This document shows, in pieces, positions 15,937-24,110 of a stretch of 30,881 nucleotides of DNA; the first letter of the stretch is position 1; the number at the start of each line of letters is the position of its first letter. Both the position numbers and the translations under genes were made by a program. The notes under the pieces were generated by a model. The model saw nothing but the letters and a program-made list of their open reading frames with translations. It had not been told where the DNA came from and searched no databases. This DNA comes from Oscillospiraceae bacterium (GTDB taxonomy: Bacteria; Bacillota; Clostridia; Oscillospirales; Ruminococcaceae), in contig JAQUTM010000004.1 of NCBI GenBank assembly GCA_028694405.1, positions 1-30,881 on the forward strand. The letters are read 5' to 3'.

Positions 15937-16081
15937 AAAAATACCGTCTATAATGCAGGGTTTGGCCGTTAACAGGCACAAAATTTTACTTGCGCGTTCT
16001 ATTACCTAAAAGCTGCAAGCACACAACATTTTTACATAATTTTGTGGCTCTTTTAACCCTTTTATTATAAACGGTATTTTT
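15937..16081. repeat. 145-bp element bounded by 18-bp inverted repeats
   Basis: The ends 15937-15954 and 16064-16081 (AAAAATACCGT..TATAAT and its reverse complement) match at 17 of 18 positions. Further in, AGGGTT/AACCCT and CACAAAATT/AATTTTGTG also pair, so the whole element could fold into one long imperfect hairpin. It has no ORF. It lies immediately after the stop of the DHH gene and could be its terminator structure, a non-coding RNA or a MITE-like remnant. No target-site duplication or second copy was seen in the window. Confidence 0.6.
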
Positions 16082-16088
16082 CTTGTTT

Positions 16089-17006
16089 TTATTGGTTTTG
16101 CTCTGCAATATCTGCAAGCAGCTTTGGCAGCTGCTGCTCCATGGTTTGGCTGTTAAATTGGCAGGTGCCCACCACCTTGTGGCCGCCGCCGCCGTATTTT
16201 AACATCAAAGCCCCTACGTCCACCGGACAGCCCCGCGTAAGTATGCTGTGGCCTACCGCGGCACTGCACCCCTCACCGCCACGGCCGCTTACAATCCACA
16301 CAGATAAATTGGCATTGGGATACAGGCTGTATATCATAAATCGGTTGCCGGTATAAATGGGGTCTACCCCGCGCAAATCGCTGATAATGGTCTTACCCTG
16401 TACTACAGTGTGCTGCTTTACCATTTGGGTAAATAAAGCGGTTTGCTTGTTGTACAGCTCTACGCGCTCCTGAATATCGGGCAATGCCATAATTTCCTCA
16501 ATTTTCATAATGCGGCACCAGTCAATTAACTTTTCCATCAACTGGTAGTTGCTAATGGTAAAATCTCGAAAACGTCCCAAACCGGTGCGGGGGTCCATAA
16601 TAAAGCCCAGCAAAATCCAGTTTGTGGGGTTTAATACTTCTTCTACAGTTAAATCTGCGCTGTCTACTTTATCTACTGCCCAAAGCAGCTGCTCAAAGCC
16701 GGCAAAACGGCTGCTGCCGCCGTAATAATCATATACTACATGGGCAGCGCTTGGGCTTTGCCTGCTTTCTCCTACATATTTGCCTTTATAGGCGTTACGC
16801 TCGGTCTCACTGGAATGGTGGTCAAACCAAAGCCCGCAGCCCTCTACAAAAGGTACGTTTGCAAGGCAATCGTTGGGGCCAACCTCAATTAGCCCGTCCT
16901 GTAAATCCTTAGGGTGTGCAAATTTCCAACTGTCAATAATGCCTGCCTCTTTTAAAAAAACAGCGCAAGCCAGTCCGTCAAAGTCCGAACGTGTAATAAG
17001 TCGCAT
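16089..17006 (-). CDS. DHH/DHHA1-family phosphoesterase (exopolyphosphatase- or NrnA-like)
   Basis: Predicted metal-dependent phosphoesterase. 305 residues. Motif I is SDFDG (Asp8, Asp10), motif III is FDHHSSE (Asp62, His63, His64), and the C-terminal DHHA1 domain ends with YGGGGHKVVGTCQF (GGGGH at 272-276). These fit manganese-dependent enzymes that remove terminal phosphates from polyphosphate, short oligonucleotides or pApA; the substrate cannot be decided from sequence. The usual first-motif His is replaced (RSDFDG rather than THxDxDG), as in some exopolyphosphatase-like members. AGAGGGG precedes the ATG at 17006. It seems to be a single-gene unit with a promoter at 17037-17065. Confidence 0.9.
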   Translation of the reverse strand: MRLITRSDFDGLACAVFLKEAGIIDSWKFAHPKDLQDGLIEVGPNDCLANVPFVEGCGLWFDHHSSETERNAYKGKYVGESRQSPSAAHVVYDYYGGSSRFAGFEQLLWAVDKVDSADLTVEEVLNPTNWILLGFIMDPRTGLGRFRDFTISNYQLMEKLIDWCRIMKIEEIMALPDIQERVELYNKQTALFTQMVKQHTVVQGKTIISDLRGVDPIYTGNRFMIYSLYPNANLSVWIVSGRGGEGCSAAVGHSILTRGCPVDVGALMLKYGGGGHKVVGTCQFNSQTMEQQLPKLLADIAEQNQ

Positions 17007-17036
17007 TTTTTCTACCCCTCTGCTATTTTTGTTTTC

Positions 17037-17065
17037 AGTTTATCATAAATTTTTACAGGTTACAA
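17037..17065 (-). promoter_or_regulatory. Candidate promoter of the DHH phosphoesterase gene
   Basis: On the minus strand TTGTAA (17060-17065), 17-bp spacer, TAAACT (17037-17042), about 30 bp before the start codon. Confidence 0.5.
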
Positions 17066-17102
17066 CAAAAAACGACCCCGAACAATTTTTGCGTTTATAA
17101 AA

Positions 17103-17133
17103 AAAGGCTTGCCGAAACCTACGGCAAGCCTTT
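17103..17133 (-). terminator. Terminator after the degV-type gene
   Basis: Perfect 12-bp stem (17103-17114 with 17122-17133, core GGCTTGCCG) with a 7-nt loop. On the minus strand a run of seven T follows, partly within the stem. It lies about 100 bp after the stop at 17236. Confidence 0.85.
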
Positions 17134-17235
17134 ACTGCATTTAAAATTATAAATTCTTTGGTTTAAATTTGTATTCTTTTTATATTGCGCTAAAATAAAT
17201 TTTGTACAAACCAAACCGCCTGTTACAAAAAGCTA

Positions 17236-18114
17236 TTAGCGCTGGCTGCCCAAAAAGAACAATGCCACTGTACCCGGGCCGCTATGGCTGCCGATAACCG
17301 GCCCAACATAGTGAATATAAACATCTTTTACATTCATTTTTGCTTTTACCTGATGCGCTACATACTGGGCGTCCTCCATGCAGTCTCCATGGCTGATAAA
17401 GATTGTCTGCTCTTGTGGATTGATTGCGGTTTTTTCCATGTGTGCAACTAAGGCATCTAAGCTTTGGCGGCGTCCACGCACTTTTTCCATGGGGATTAAG
17501 TGACCTTCATTGTCTACGTGCATAACGGGTTTTATGCTTAACATTGTACCCACTGCCGCAGCTGCACCGGAAACGCGCCCGCCGCGTTTTAAAAATTGTA
17601 AATCATCTACAGTAAACCAGTGGCACAAGTGCAGTTTGTTTTCTTCTAGCCAAGCGGCAATCTCTTCCATTGTTTTACCCTGCTTTTTTAACTGGGTGGC
17701 GTGATATATTAGCAATCCCTGGCCCAAGCTGGCACAGAGAGAGTCAACAATCATAATTTTTCTTTCGGGAAATTTTTCAATTACGTCCTCTTGTGCAATA
17801 CGCGCCGCGTTTACCGTACCCGAAAGCCCACTGGAAAACCCTATATATAAAATGTCTTTGCCCTGGGCCAACAAACGAGTAAAGGTTTCGCTAAAGCGTT
17901 CTACGTTAACCTGACTGGTAGTGCTGGTTCCTCCTTTGCGCAAGGCATTGTAAAAGGCGCCATAATCCAGTTTTCCGTTATCGGCATACTGGGTACGAGA
18001 ACCGTCTGCCTCCAACACACAGGTCAAGGGCAATAATTCCTCCACGCCTATTTTTGCCGCCATTGCAAGGTCAAAATCCGCACAAGAATCGCTTAGTATA
18101 ACAAAATTACTCAT
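17236..18114 (-). CDS. DegV family fatty-acid-binding protein (FakB-like)
   Basis: DegV proteins hold a fatty acid and, as FakB with the kinase FakA, present it for phosphorylation and entry into phospholipid synthesis. 292 residues, normal size. Family marks are ILSDSCADF near the start, TSTTSQ (63-68), SSGLSGT (94-100) that contacts the carboxylate, the FLKRGGRVSG stretch, and HYVGPVIGSHSGPGTVALFF at the end. TAAGGAGACAAAA precedes the ATG at 18114. No fakA is nearby. The gene lies 119 bp after ptsI with no clear terminator between, so readthrough from ptsI is possible. Lipid specificity cannot be read from sequence. Confidence 0.93.
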   Translation of the reverse strand: MSNFVILSDSCADFDLAMAAKIGVEELLPLTCVLEADGSRTQYADNGKLDYGAFYNALRKGGTSTTSQVNVERFSETFTRLLAQGKDILYIGFSSGLSGTVNAARIAQEDVIEKFPERKIMIVDSLCASLGQGLLIYHATQLKKQGKTMEEIAAWLEENKLHLCHWFTVDDLQFLKRGGRVSGAAAAVGTMLSIKPVMHVDNEGHLIPMEKVRGRRQSLDALVAHMEKTAINPQEQTIFISHGDCMEDAQYVAHQVKAKMNVKDVYIHYVGPVIGSHSGPGTVALFFLGSQR

Positions 18115-18233
18115 TTTTGTCTCCTTAATACACCATATTTAAAACTTTATTTTTCCAAAAGTTACAAAACTGCTTGTTGCCATAATACCACACTTTCACT
18201 TTTTTTCAACTGTAAAATCAGGCACTTTTTATT

Positions 18234-19871
18234 TTATAGGCAAACAACTTCTTCTCTTTCTGCCACGTCAGATAAATCCACCGCCAACAGTTTTTCCTTT
18301 ACTTGACAAATAGCTCGCGCCGCCATTGATAGCCGCCGCACACCTATTTTTACATATTCTGTGGCAATTTCGGGTACAGCGGCGCTTTCTCCGCATACGC
18401 TTACCTCTATACCCGCGGCTTGGGCGCATTGTACCGTATAGGTTATCAGTCTGCGCACCGCTTCGCTGTCCGGCAGATAATAGCGCTCCACCAAAGGATT
18501 CATGCGGTCTACTGCATGGGTGTACTGGGTTAAATCGTTGGTGCCAATGCTAAAAAAATCTGCTTGTTTCGCCAAAATGTCACTGGTAACGGCAGCAGCA
18601 GGGGTTTCTATCATAATTCCCCACTCTATTTTTTCGCTGTAGGGTATGCCTTTTTCTCTCAGCTTTCGCTTGGCGTTCTCCACCTGTTGCATTACCGCGC
18701 ACACGTCATGCTGGGTGGCAACCATGGGAAACATAACCTTTAAATTACCCGTTAGCCCCGCACGCAGCAAAGCCGAAAGCTGGGCACAAAACATATTCTC
18801 TCTGGCAAGGCTGAAACGCAGCCCCCGCAGCCCCATAGCCGGGTTGTCCTCTTGAGAAGGCGTAACCCCTTCTACTGCTTTGTCTGCGCCCAAATCAAAG
18901 GTTCGTATTACCACGGGTCGACCTTGTGCCTGTTGGATACAGCGGCAATAATAGGTATATTGATGCTCCTCCTCGGGCTGCTCCTCTCCCATAAAAATAA
19001 ACTCGCTGCGCAAAAGGCCAATGCCGTCTGCGCCTTGCTCTATGGCGGCGGCAATATCTTGGGGAGAGGTGCAGTTTGCGTACAGCTCTATACGCGTGCC
19101 GTCCTTTGTAACGCAGGGGGTACTGCGCAGCTTTTCCAACATGGTGCTGCGTCTCTGCGCCAATTTTATACAGTGTAAAAAACGGGTACGGGTTGCGTCG
19201 TCAGGCTCAATATAAAGCTCTCCTGTAGCGCCGTCCAAAGCCGCGGTATAGCCATCTTTTCCCTGTAGCACTTCGCCTGCAAGCACAATAGCCGGTATGC
19301 CCATTGTTCTTGCAATAATTGCCGCGTGGCTTTGGGTAGAGCCGCCCACAGTTGCAAAGCCTAAAATCATCTCTCGCTCTATGCTAACCAAATCACTTGG
19401 TAAAATTTCATCTGCCACAATAATGGCGGGGCTTTTCAGCATAAGCTTTTGTCGGTCTCGTCCGTCTAAAATATCTACTACCCGTCGGCTCACGTCCGAA
19501 ATATCCACGGCGCGCTGGCTTAAATAGGGGTCCTTAATATTGCGCAGCCTTTTTTGGTAAACACCTGCCGCGCGCTCTACTGCCGCGGCAGCTCCTCCGC
19601 CTGCCAAAATATAATTTTCTATCTCCTTTAAAAACCCTTCGTCCTCCAACACCATGCGGTGAAACGTAAAAATATCTTTGTCTTCTTTTGCAGCGCGTTC
19701 TCCCAGGGCTTCTATCTCGTCCTTTGCCAAAATGCAAGCTGCCTCAAATAAGGCTTTTTCTCTGTGCCTGTCTTGTACCACACGGCCCAAGCCTGTGTAG
19801 CGGCGGCTAATTTCTCTAATTGTGCCAAGGGTTAGCCCTTCCGACGCGGATATGCCTTTAATCAACTGCAT
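18234..19871 (-). CDS. ptsI: Phosphoenolpyruvate-protein phosphotransferase (PTS enzyme I)
   Basis: Takes phosphate from PEP and passes it to HPr, starting PTS sugar uptake. 545 residues, slightly shorter than the usual 570 or so. The start ATG at 19871 (MQLIKGISASEG) follows AGGAGG and matches the family; 70 further in-frame residues upstream do not. Visible are the phospho-His182 in GGSTQSHAAIIAR, RTFDLGADK, GIGLLRSEF, NPAMGLRGLRF, the FSIGTNDLTQY active-site loop and Cys493 in VCGESAA. The His motif has one residue more than the common GGRTSHxAI. ptsH is not adjacent, unlike the usual ptsHI operon. An extended -10 promoter lies about 130 bp upstream, giving a 120-nt AT-rich leader. Confidence 0.94.
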   Translation of the reverse strand: MQLIKGISASEGLTLGTIREISRRYTGLGRVVQDRHREKALFEAACILAKDEIEALGERAAKEDKDIFTFHRMVLEDEGFLKEIENYILAGGGAAAAVERAAGVYQKRLRNIKDPYLSQRAVDISDVSRRVVDILDGRDRQKLMLKSPAIIVADEILPSDLVSIEREMILGFATVGGSTQSHAAIIARTMGIPAIVLAGEVLQGKDGYTAALDGATGELYIEPDDATRTRFLHCIKLAQRRSTMLEKLRSTPCVTKDGTRIELYANCTSPQDIAAAIEQGADGIGLLRSEFIFMGEEQPEEEHQYTYYCRCIQQAQGRPVVIRTFDLGADKAVEGVTPSQEDNPAMGLRGLRFSLARENMFCAQLSALLRAGLTGNLKVMFPMVATQHDVCAVMQQVENAKRKLREKGIPYSEKIEWGIMIETPAAAVTSDILAKQADFFSIGTNDLTQYTHAVDRMNPLVERYYLPDSEAVRRLITYTVQCAQAAGIEVSVCGESAAVPEIATEYVKIGVRRLSMAARAICQVKEKLLAVDLSDVAEREEVVCL

Positions 19872-19998
19872 TCTGCTGTTTCCTCCTGCAATAAGCTTTA
19901 AAATGCGCGGTTTTGCGTTTTTTACCACGCTAAAATTCACACAGTCTTGCTTGTACAAAAATGGCGTGTAAAAATTTTGCGTTTTTTCTTTTTTAAAT

Positions 19999-20007
19999 AT
20001 TATAGCA
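19999..20007 (-). promoter_or_regulatory. Candidate extended -10 promoter of ptsI
   Basis: On the minus strand TGCTATAAT is a consensus extended -10. No -35 is recognisable in the A-rich sequence before it. Confidence 0.5.
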
Positions 20008-20135
20008 TATTTTTTTGTTGATTTTTTTGTTAAACTGTATTTTCGGCAATTTGTATTTATCTGTAACTGCTCCACACACACACCGGTTTTTTTGCATAGT
20101 ATAAACCGATTATATTGGAAAGGGGGATACCCGCT

Positions 20136-20417
20136 TTGCTGCCTGTAACCATTATTATCTGGCCGGAATGCCCTTATTGTACGCGTGTACTCCGCTATAT
20201 AGAGGAGCTAAAGCTGGAATACACACATTTTGCCCACATACCTATAACCATTTTGGACGAAAGCCGTGATTTTAACAGCTTAAGGACGTTTCACTACTTT
20301 TTGGTACCCTGTATCTATGTTGACAAAAAAAAGCTGTTTGAAGGTCCTGTAAGCCGTCAAGATGTATTTACTGCGCTTACTTCCGCTTTGCAAATTTCCA
20401 ATGTTATTGTTCCTTAA
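20136..20417 (+). CDS. Small glutaredoxin/thioredoxin-fold protein with CPYC motif
   Basis: 93 residues from the TTG at 20136. A strand (VTIIIWP) leads to the redox motif CPYC (Cys12, Cys15), the motif of classical glutaredoxins. A later VPCIYVDKKKLFEG segment has the cis-Pro and the beta strand expected in the fold. It probably handles thiol-disulfide exchange in the cytoplasm, though CPYC in a clostridial setting may act with thioredoxin rather than glutathione (inferred). TTG at 20136 is chosen because AGGGGG (20121-20126) lies 9 nt upstream; the TTG at 20115 would overlap this site. It is divergent from ptsI and convergent with the cysteine-rich gene; a shared terminator follows. Confidence 0.8.
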   Translation: MLPVTIIIWPECPYCTRVLRYIEELKLEYTHFAHIPITILDESRDFNSLRTFHYFLVPCIYVDKKKLFEGPVSRQDVFTALTSALQISNVIVP

Positions 20418-20443
20418 AAGTCTGTGCTTTAAAGCCCAGCTTT

Positions 20444-20483
20444 AAAGTAAAAGCCGATACAAATGTATCGGCTTCTACTTTTT
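20444..20483. terminator. Bidirectional terminator
   Basis: A stem of up to 19 pairs with one mismatch (20444-20460 with 20465-20481, core GCCGATAC) and a 4-nt AAAT loop. T runs flank both sides. It separates the thioredoxin-like gene from the convergent cysteine-rich gene. Confidence 0.88.
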
Positions 20484-20491
20484 AATGCGTA

Positions 20492-20845
20492 CTATTCTTC
20501 ACAGTTACAGGGAAAATCATCGTGAAAATCACACAAGTCCTTTTCGCTTGCACCCAAACAAGCTACATAGGCTTCTGCTGTGCGGGTTTCGGTTCCAAAC
20601 TCTACAGGAATTTCTACACATATTTTTTGGGTAATTGTAAAAGAACATGACCCGTTTACTTTTCCTTTTGGTGGTTTTTCATCACATACAATAATGGGTT
20701 TTCCACAACATTTGCTTTTTATCGTGCCAATCTTTGCGTAAGGTGTAACGGTAACGGGTACCGAAACCTCACACAAGCTGTAAGCTTTCACATCACAAGA
20801 GCGCGAACGCGTAGGCGTAGGCTGAGGTCTGGTCTCCATAGACAT
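20492..20845 (-). CDS. Cysteine-rich small protein of unknown function
   Basis: 117 residues from the ATG at 20845 (MSMETRP), chosen because AAAGGAGG lies 6 nt upstream; the ATG at 20875 would place this site inside the gene. There is no signal peptide or membrane segment. It has 11 cysteines, including CC in KSKCCGKP, a terminal CNCEE, and an acidic stretch DFHDDFPC. Alternating strand patterns (VSVPVTVTPYAKIG, KICVEIPVEFG) resemble those of DUF3794-type clostridial spore-coat-related proteins, but the match is weak. Cysteine richness and a possible mother-cell sigma promoter at 20888-20914 suggest a coat or exosporium role; this is a hypothesis only. Confidence 0.7.
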   Translation of the reverse strand: MSMETRPQPTPTRSRSCDVKAYSLCEVSVPVTVTPYAKIGTIKSKCCGKPIIVCDEKPPKGKVNGSCSFTITQKICVEIPVEFGTETRTAEAYVACLGASEKDLCDFHDDFPCNCEE

Positions 20846-20887
20846 AAAATGCCTCCTTTGTTTTTTTGCACCCAAATGGCTGCACTT

Positions 20888-20914
20888 TATTATATGTTAC
20901 GAAAAGCGTATTGT
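20888..20914 (-). promoter_or_regulatory. Possible sigma-K/sigma-E-type promoter of the cysteine-rich gene
   Basis: On the minus strand CATATAATA (20888-20896) fits the sigma-K -10 form CATANNNTA, with AC 16 bp upstream (20913-20914). The same bases include TATAAT, so a housekeeping promoter (TTTACA with a long 19-bp spacer) is an alternative. Confidence 0.35.
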
Positions 20915-21050
20915 GTAAAATTATAGATTGTTTTTGAGGTTTTTGGAAAATAGCTACGCTTTCGGCAAAAAGTTGGGCTTTTTACCCTTAAAAATTAAAA
21001 ATAAATATACTTTTTCAATTTATCAGCTTTCGCTTTGGGTTTTGTAAAAA

Positions 21051-21092
21051 TAAAACCGCCCTAAACAGCTTTGGCTGCCTTTGGCGGTTTTA
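21051..21092 (-). terminator. Terminator of the GHL10-type gene
   Basis: 10-bp outer stem (21051-21060 with 21083-21092, TAAAACCGCC) with a 4-bp inner stem (21066-21069 with 21074-21077). On the minus strand TTTTATTTTTA follows. It lies 40 bp after the stop at 21132. Confidence 0.85.
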
Positions 21093-21131
21093 CTTTTTCA
21101 TTTATTATTTTGGTTTTTTGTCCCTTTGCAC

Positions 21132-22475
21132 TTAAGGTTTTAACAAATTTGTCAAGGCGGCAGCTTCCTGCTGTGCCAGCTGGGGATACTCTGCGTTGTC
21201 AAACAAGTTGTTGTAGCGGTAAAGGGCAAAGCCGCTTATTCCCTCTACATTGCGGCACTGCTCTATCATTTTTTTTAGATTTTCGCCGTTGCTCCACTCG
21301 GTTTGGTCGCTGTATCCGCCGTCACCCACGCCAATACGGTAAGCCCCTAAGCCCACATACAGCTTTACACTGGCAGCACGGGGGTAATATGCCCAGTCCT
21401 GTGCCAGCTTTGCAAACTGATAGTCCTCTCGCCCGCTTTGCGTCAAGTAATCAAAGCCCCAATAAATTTGCGGCATAATATAGTCGGCATACCCCGGGGT
21501 AGAAAGCCACAAGCTTACATCACTGTATTGGCTGTTATAGTTGTTGTCGTTATTGCCCTGTGGGCTAATGCCAAGTGTACAGCCCGGCCGCACTTGTTTA
21601 ATGGCGGCGTACAGGTTTCTAATTAGGGTATTTACGTTTTCTCTGCGCCAATCGGCAAGGCTTTTGCCGTTACCCATCAAGGCATATTCGGTGGCATCAA
21701 AGCTTTCCTCGGTTGTGGGGTAAAAATAGTCGTCTAAATGGACACCGTCCACCTCATAATTTTTTACAATCTCTAATACACCGTCTATTACCAGCTGCTG
21801 TACATCGGGGAAAGCGGGATTATAATAAATACCGTCATTTACCTCCTCCGTCCAGTCGGGGTGAAGCTCTGCGGGGTTATTGTCTGCCAAGCCGCCTACA
21901 GGGTTGTTGCTGTTTAGGCGCACGCGATATGGGTTAACCCATGCCTCTATTTTCAGCTGGCGGCTGTGTGCCTCTTCTACCATAATCGCCAGCGGGTCGT
22001 AGCCGGGGTCTTGGCCTTGTGTGCCTGTCAGCACATGGCTCCATGGGTATACCGTGCTTTTATACAAGGCATCTCCAAAGGGACGCACCTGGGTAATAAC
22101 GGTGTTTATGCCCATGTTTAAGCAGTTGTCAAAAATTTTCTGTATGCCGGCTCGGAATGTGGCCTCGCTTGTGCAATCTACCGTGGCCCACTCCAAATAG
22201 CTAATCCACATAGCGCGATACTCGTCCGTTAATTGGGCAGAAACAGGCTGACTCTCCGGCTGTACCTGCGATTGGCTTTGCGTATCCATGCTGTTTTCTC
22301 CTCCTTGGCTTATTGTACTTTGGCTTTGGGTTGTTGTTTGCGAAATATCCGCAGAGGCTGCTATACTGCTGTTTTGCACCGCCAAAACCACCGCCACAAG
22401 CCCAAGTGCCATTGCCAGCAATACTGCCACCACGCCTATCATTCGTTTTAAAAGTGCTTCTTTTTTGTTGCGCAT
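21132..22475 (-). CDS. Membrane-anchored GHL10-type (DUF187) glycoside hydrolase-like protein
   Basis: 447 residues: a basic start, membrane anchor at about 12-34, a Ser/Thr/Gln-rich linker to about 80, then a TIM-barrel region of about 365 residues. Matching features are EYRAMWISYLEW, NTVITQVRPFGDALYKS, KIEAWVNPYRVR, YEVDGVHLDDYFYP with likely catalytic acids, ISPQGN and MPQIYWGFDY. These agree with PF02638 (GHL10), proteins tied to cell envelope and spore-wall polysaccharides; the exact substrate is unknown. TGAGGT lies 9 nt before the ATG at 22475. No lipobox is seen, so it is anchored by its membrane helix. A near-consensus promoter lies at 22543-22571. Confidence 0.9.
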   Translation of the reverse strand: MRNKKEALLKRMIGVVAVLLAMALGLVAVVLAVQNSSIAASADISQTTTQSQSTISQGGENSMDTQSQSQVQPESQPVSAQLTDEYRAMWISYLEWATVDCTSEATFRAGIQKIFDNCLNMGINTVITQVRPFGDALYKSTVYPWSHVLTGTQGQDPGYDPLAIMVEEAHSRQLKIEAWVNPYRVRLNSNNPVGGLADNNPAELHPDWTEEVNDGIYYNPAFPDVQQLVIDGVLEIVKNYEVDGVHLDDYFYPTTEESFDATEYALMGNGKSLADWRRENVNTLIRNLYAAIKQVRPGCTLGISPQGNNDNNYNSQYSDVSLWLSTPGYADYIMPQIYWGFDYLTQSGREDYQFAKLAQDWAYYPRAASVKLYVGLGAYRIGVGDGGYSDQTEWSNGENLKKMIEQCRNVEGISGFALYRYNNLFDNAEYPQLAQQEAAALTNLLKP

Positions 22476-22542
22476 TTTTTCATTACCTCAATTTTAAACC
22501 GTCTTGTCGTCGGTAGTTCTTTTCTTTAAATAATATGTTTTC

Positions 22543-22571
22543 AGTATACCGTTCTAGCCCTCTCTCGTCAA
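22543..22571 (-). promoter_or_regulatory. Promoter of the GHL10-type gene
   Basis: On the minus strand TTGACG (22566-22571), 17-bp spacer, TATACT (22543-22548): the best housekeeping-type promoter in this part of the window. Confidence 0.7.
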
Positions 22572-22639
22572 CAAATGGGTAAATATCCCTTTAAACAATT
22601 TATTAACATATTGTTCGCACTTTGGTACACGTTTTTCGA

Positions 22640-22645
22640 TATAAT
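22640..22645 (+). promoter_or_regulatory. Candidate -10 of the MATE transporter gene
   Basis: A perfect TATAAT 38 bp before the TTG start. No good -35 at 16-18 bp is visible. Confidence 0.4.
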
Positions 22646-22682
22646 AAAAATGTTATGCATAATAAAATAAGGAGATGTTTTT

Positions 22683-24047
22683 TTGACAAATGAAAACCGT
22701 CTTGGAACGGAAAAAATACCAAAACTGCTGTTTAGCCTTGCCCTGCCGGCGGTTACAGCACAAGTTATCAATGTTTTATATAATATTGTAGACCGTATTT
22801 ATATTGGCCGCATACCGGAAATCGGCGCTACTGCGCTAACAGGTGTAGGCGTAACTTTTCCAATTTTAATGATTATCTCGGCTTTTAGCGCTTTTGTGGG
22901 CATGGGCGGTGCGCCGCTTGCCAGCATAGCTTTGGGGCGCGGAGATAGAACAGGTGCCGAAAAAATACTGGGCAACTGTGTTACGGTACTGGTTGGGCTT
23001 TCGGTTGTGTTAACGGCTGTATTTTTTGTTTTTAAAGAGCCGTTACTGTATGCCTTTGGCGCAAGTGACGCTTTAATGCCCTATGCCAACGGTTACGTTT
23101 CCATCTATCTTTGCGGCACACTGTTTGTACAACTGGCTTTGGGGTTAAACACCTTTATCAGTGCGCAAGGCGCCGCAAAAACAGCTATGGCAAGCGTACT
23201 TATAGGTGCCATTCTCAATTTAATTTTGGATCCTGTGTTTATTTTTGGTTTTGATATGGGCGTACAGGGTGCTGCCTTGGCCACAATTATCAGTCAAGCG
23301 GCCAGTGCCCTTTGGGTTATGCGCTTTTTGTTAAGTAAAAAAAGCACGTTGCGTATCCGTAAAGAAAACCTTATTCCAAACAAAAAAATTATAGGCAATG
23401 TTGCCGCTTTGGGTGTTTCTCCCTTTATTATGCAAAGCACCGAAAGCTTGGTTAGCATTACTTTAAATAGCGGCCTGCAACAATACGGCGGAGATTTATA
23501 TGTGGGCACCATGACCATTATGATGAGCCTTTTACAGCTTATCATTATGCCTATTCAGGGGTTTGTACAGGGTGCACAGCCTATTTTAAGCTACAACTAC
23601 GGTGCTAAAAACCACGACCGTGTTAAAAAAACATTTCGCTTAATGCTTGTTGTTTCTTTGGGCGGTACGGTAACCATGTTTTTGTTAATGGCATCGCTGC
23701 CGCGTTTATTTGCAAGCATTTTTACCGGCGACGAAGCACTGCTTTCTCTTACCAGCACTTGGGTTCCCGTATTTTTAGGCGGCATTTGGGCATTTGGTGC
23801 ACAAATGGCTTGCCAAACTACATTTTTGTCCTTAGGGCAAGCAAAAATCAGCCTTTTCTTGGCGCTGCTGCGTAAAATTATTTTGTTAATTCCGCTGGCT
23901 ATTATTTTGCCGCGTTTCCTTGGTGTTGGCGGTATTTATTATGCCGAGCCCATTGCCGACATTATATCTGCTACCGTTACCACAACTATTTTTGCTCTGC
24001 GTATTAAAAAGATTTTGCACGACCCCGCATCGGAAGGTTCCCGGTAA
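22683..24047 (+). CDS. MATE family efflux transporter
   Basis: Twelve-helix cation-coupled exporter, probably of drugs or cationic metabolites. 454 residues, with hydrophobic segments along the whole length and two related halves. Family marks are LALPAVTAQVINVLYNIVDRIYIG at the start, GVTFPILMIISAF, GALLNLILDP-like ILNLILDPVF, and PIQGFVQGAQPILSYNYGA at the start of the second half. The start is TTG at 22683, supported by AAGGAGA with 7 nt spacing; the ATG at 22690 is out of frame. The gene stands alone, divergent from the GHL10-type gene and convergent with the MFS gene. The substrate is unknown. Confidence 0.95.
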   Translation: MTNENRLGTEKIPKLLFSLALPAVTAQVINVLYNIVDRIYIGRIPEIGATALTGVGVTFPILMIISAFSAFVGMGGAPLASIALGRGDRTGAEKILGNCVTVLVGLSVVLTAVFFVFKEPLLYAFGASDALMPYANGYVSIYLCGTLFVQLALGLNTFISAQGAAKTAMASVLIGAILNLILDPVFIFGFDMGVQGAALATIISQAASALWVMRFLLSKKSTLRIRKENLIPNKKIIGNVAALGVSPFIMQSTESLVSITLNSGLQQYGGDLYVGTMTIMMSLLQLIIMPIQGFVQGAQPILSYNYGAKNHDRVKKTFRLMLVVSLGGTVTMFLLMASLPRLFASIFTGDEALLSLTSTWVPVFLGGIWAFGAQMACQTTFLSLGQAKISLFLALLRKIILLIPLAIILPRFLGVGGIYYAEPIADIISATVTTTIFALRIKKILHDPASEGSR

Positions 24048-24064
24048 AAATTTACAAAAACAGC

Positions 24065-24110
24065 AAAGCCCTTGGCGATGTATTGACATACAAAGCCAAG
24101 GGCTTTTTTT
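24065..24110. terminator. Terminator between convergent MATE and MFS genes
   Basis: 12-bp stem (24065-24076 with 24095-24106, core GCCCTTGGC) plus an inner 5-bp stem, followed by TTTTTTT (24104-24110). The T run overlaps the stop codon of the convergent MFS gene (24109-24111). Confidence 0.88.

Noticed and set aside
15930..16090. Target-site duplication around the inverted-repeat element
   Set aside because: Flanks are AAAGC and CTTGT, which are not direct repeats, and no other copy occurs in the window, so I do not call it a mobile element.
19872..20081. 70-residue N-terminal extension of PTS enzyme I
   Set aside because: The family starts at MQLIKGISASEG, which has its own AGGAGG site, and the extension spans the extended -10 promoter.
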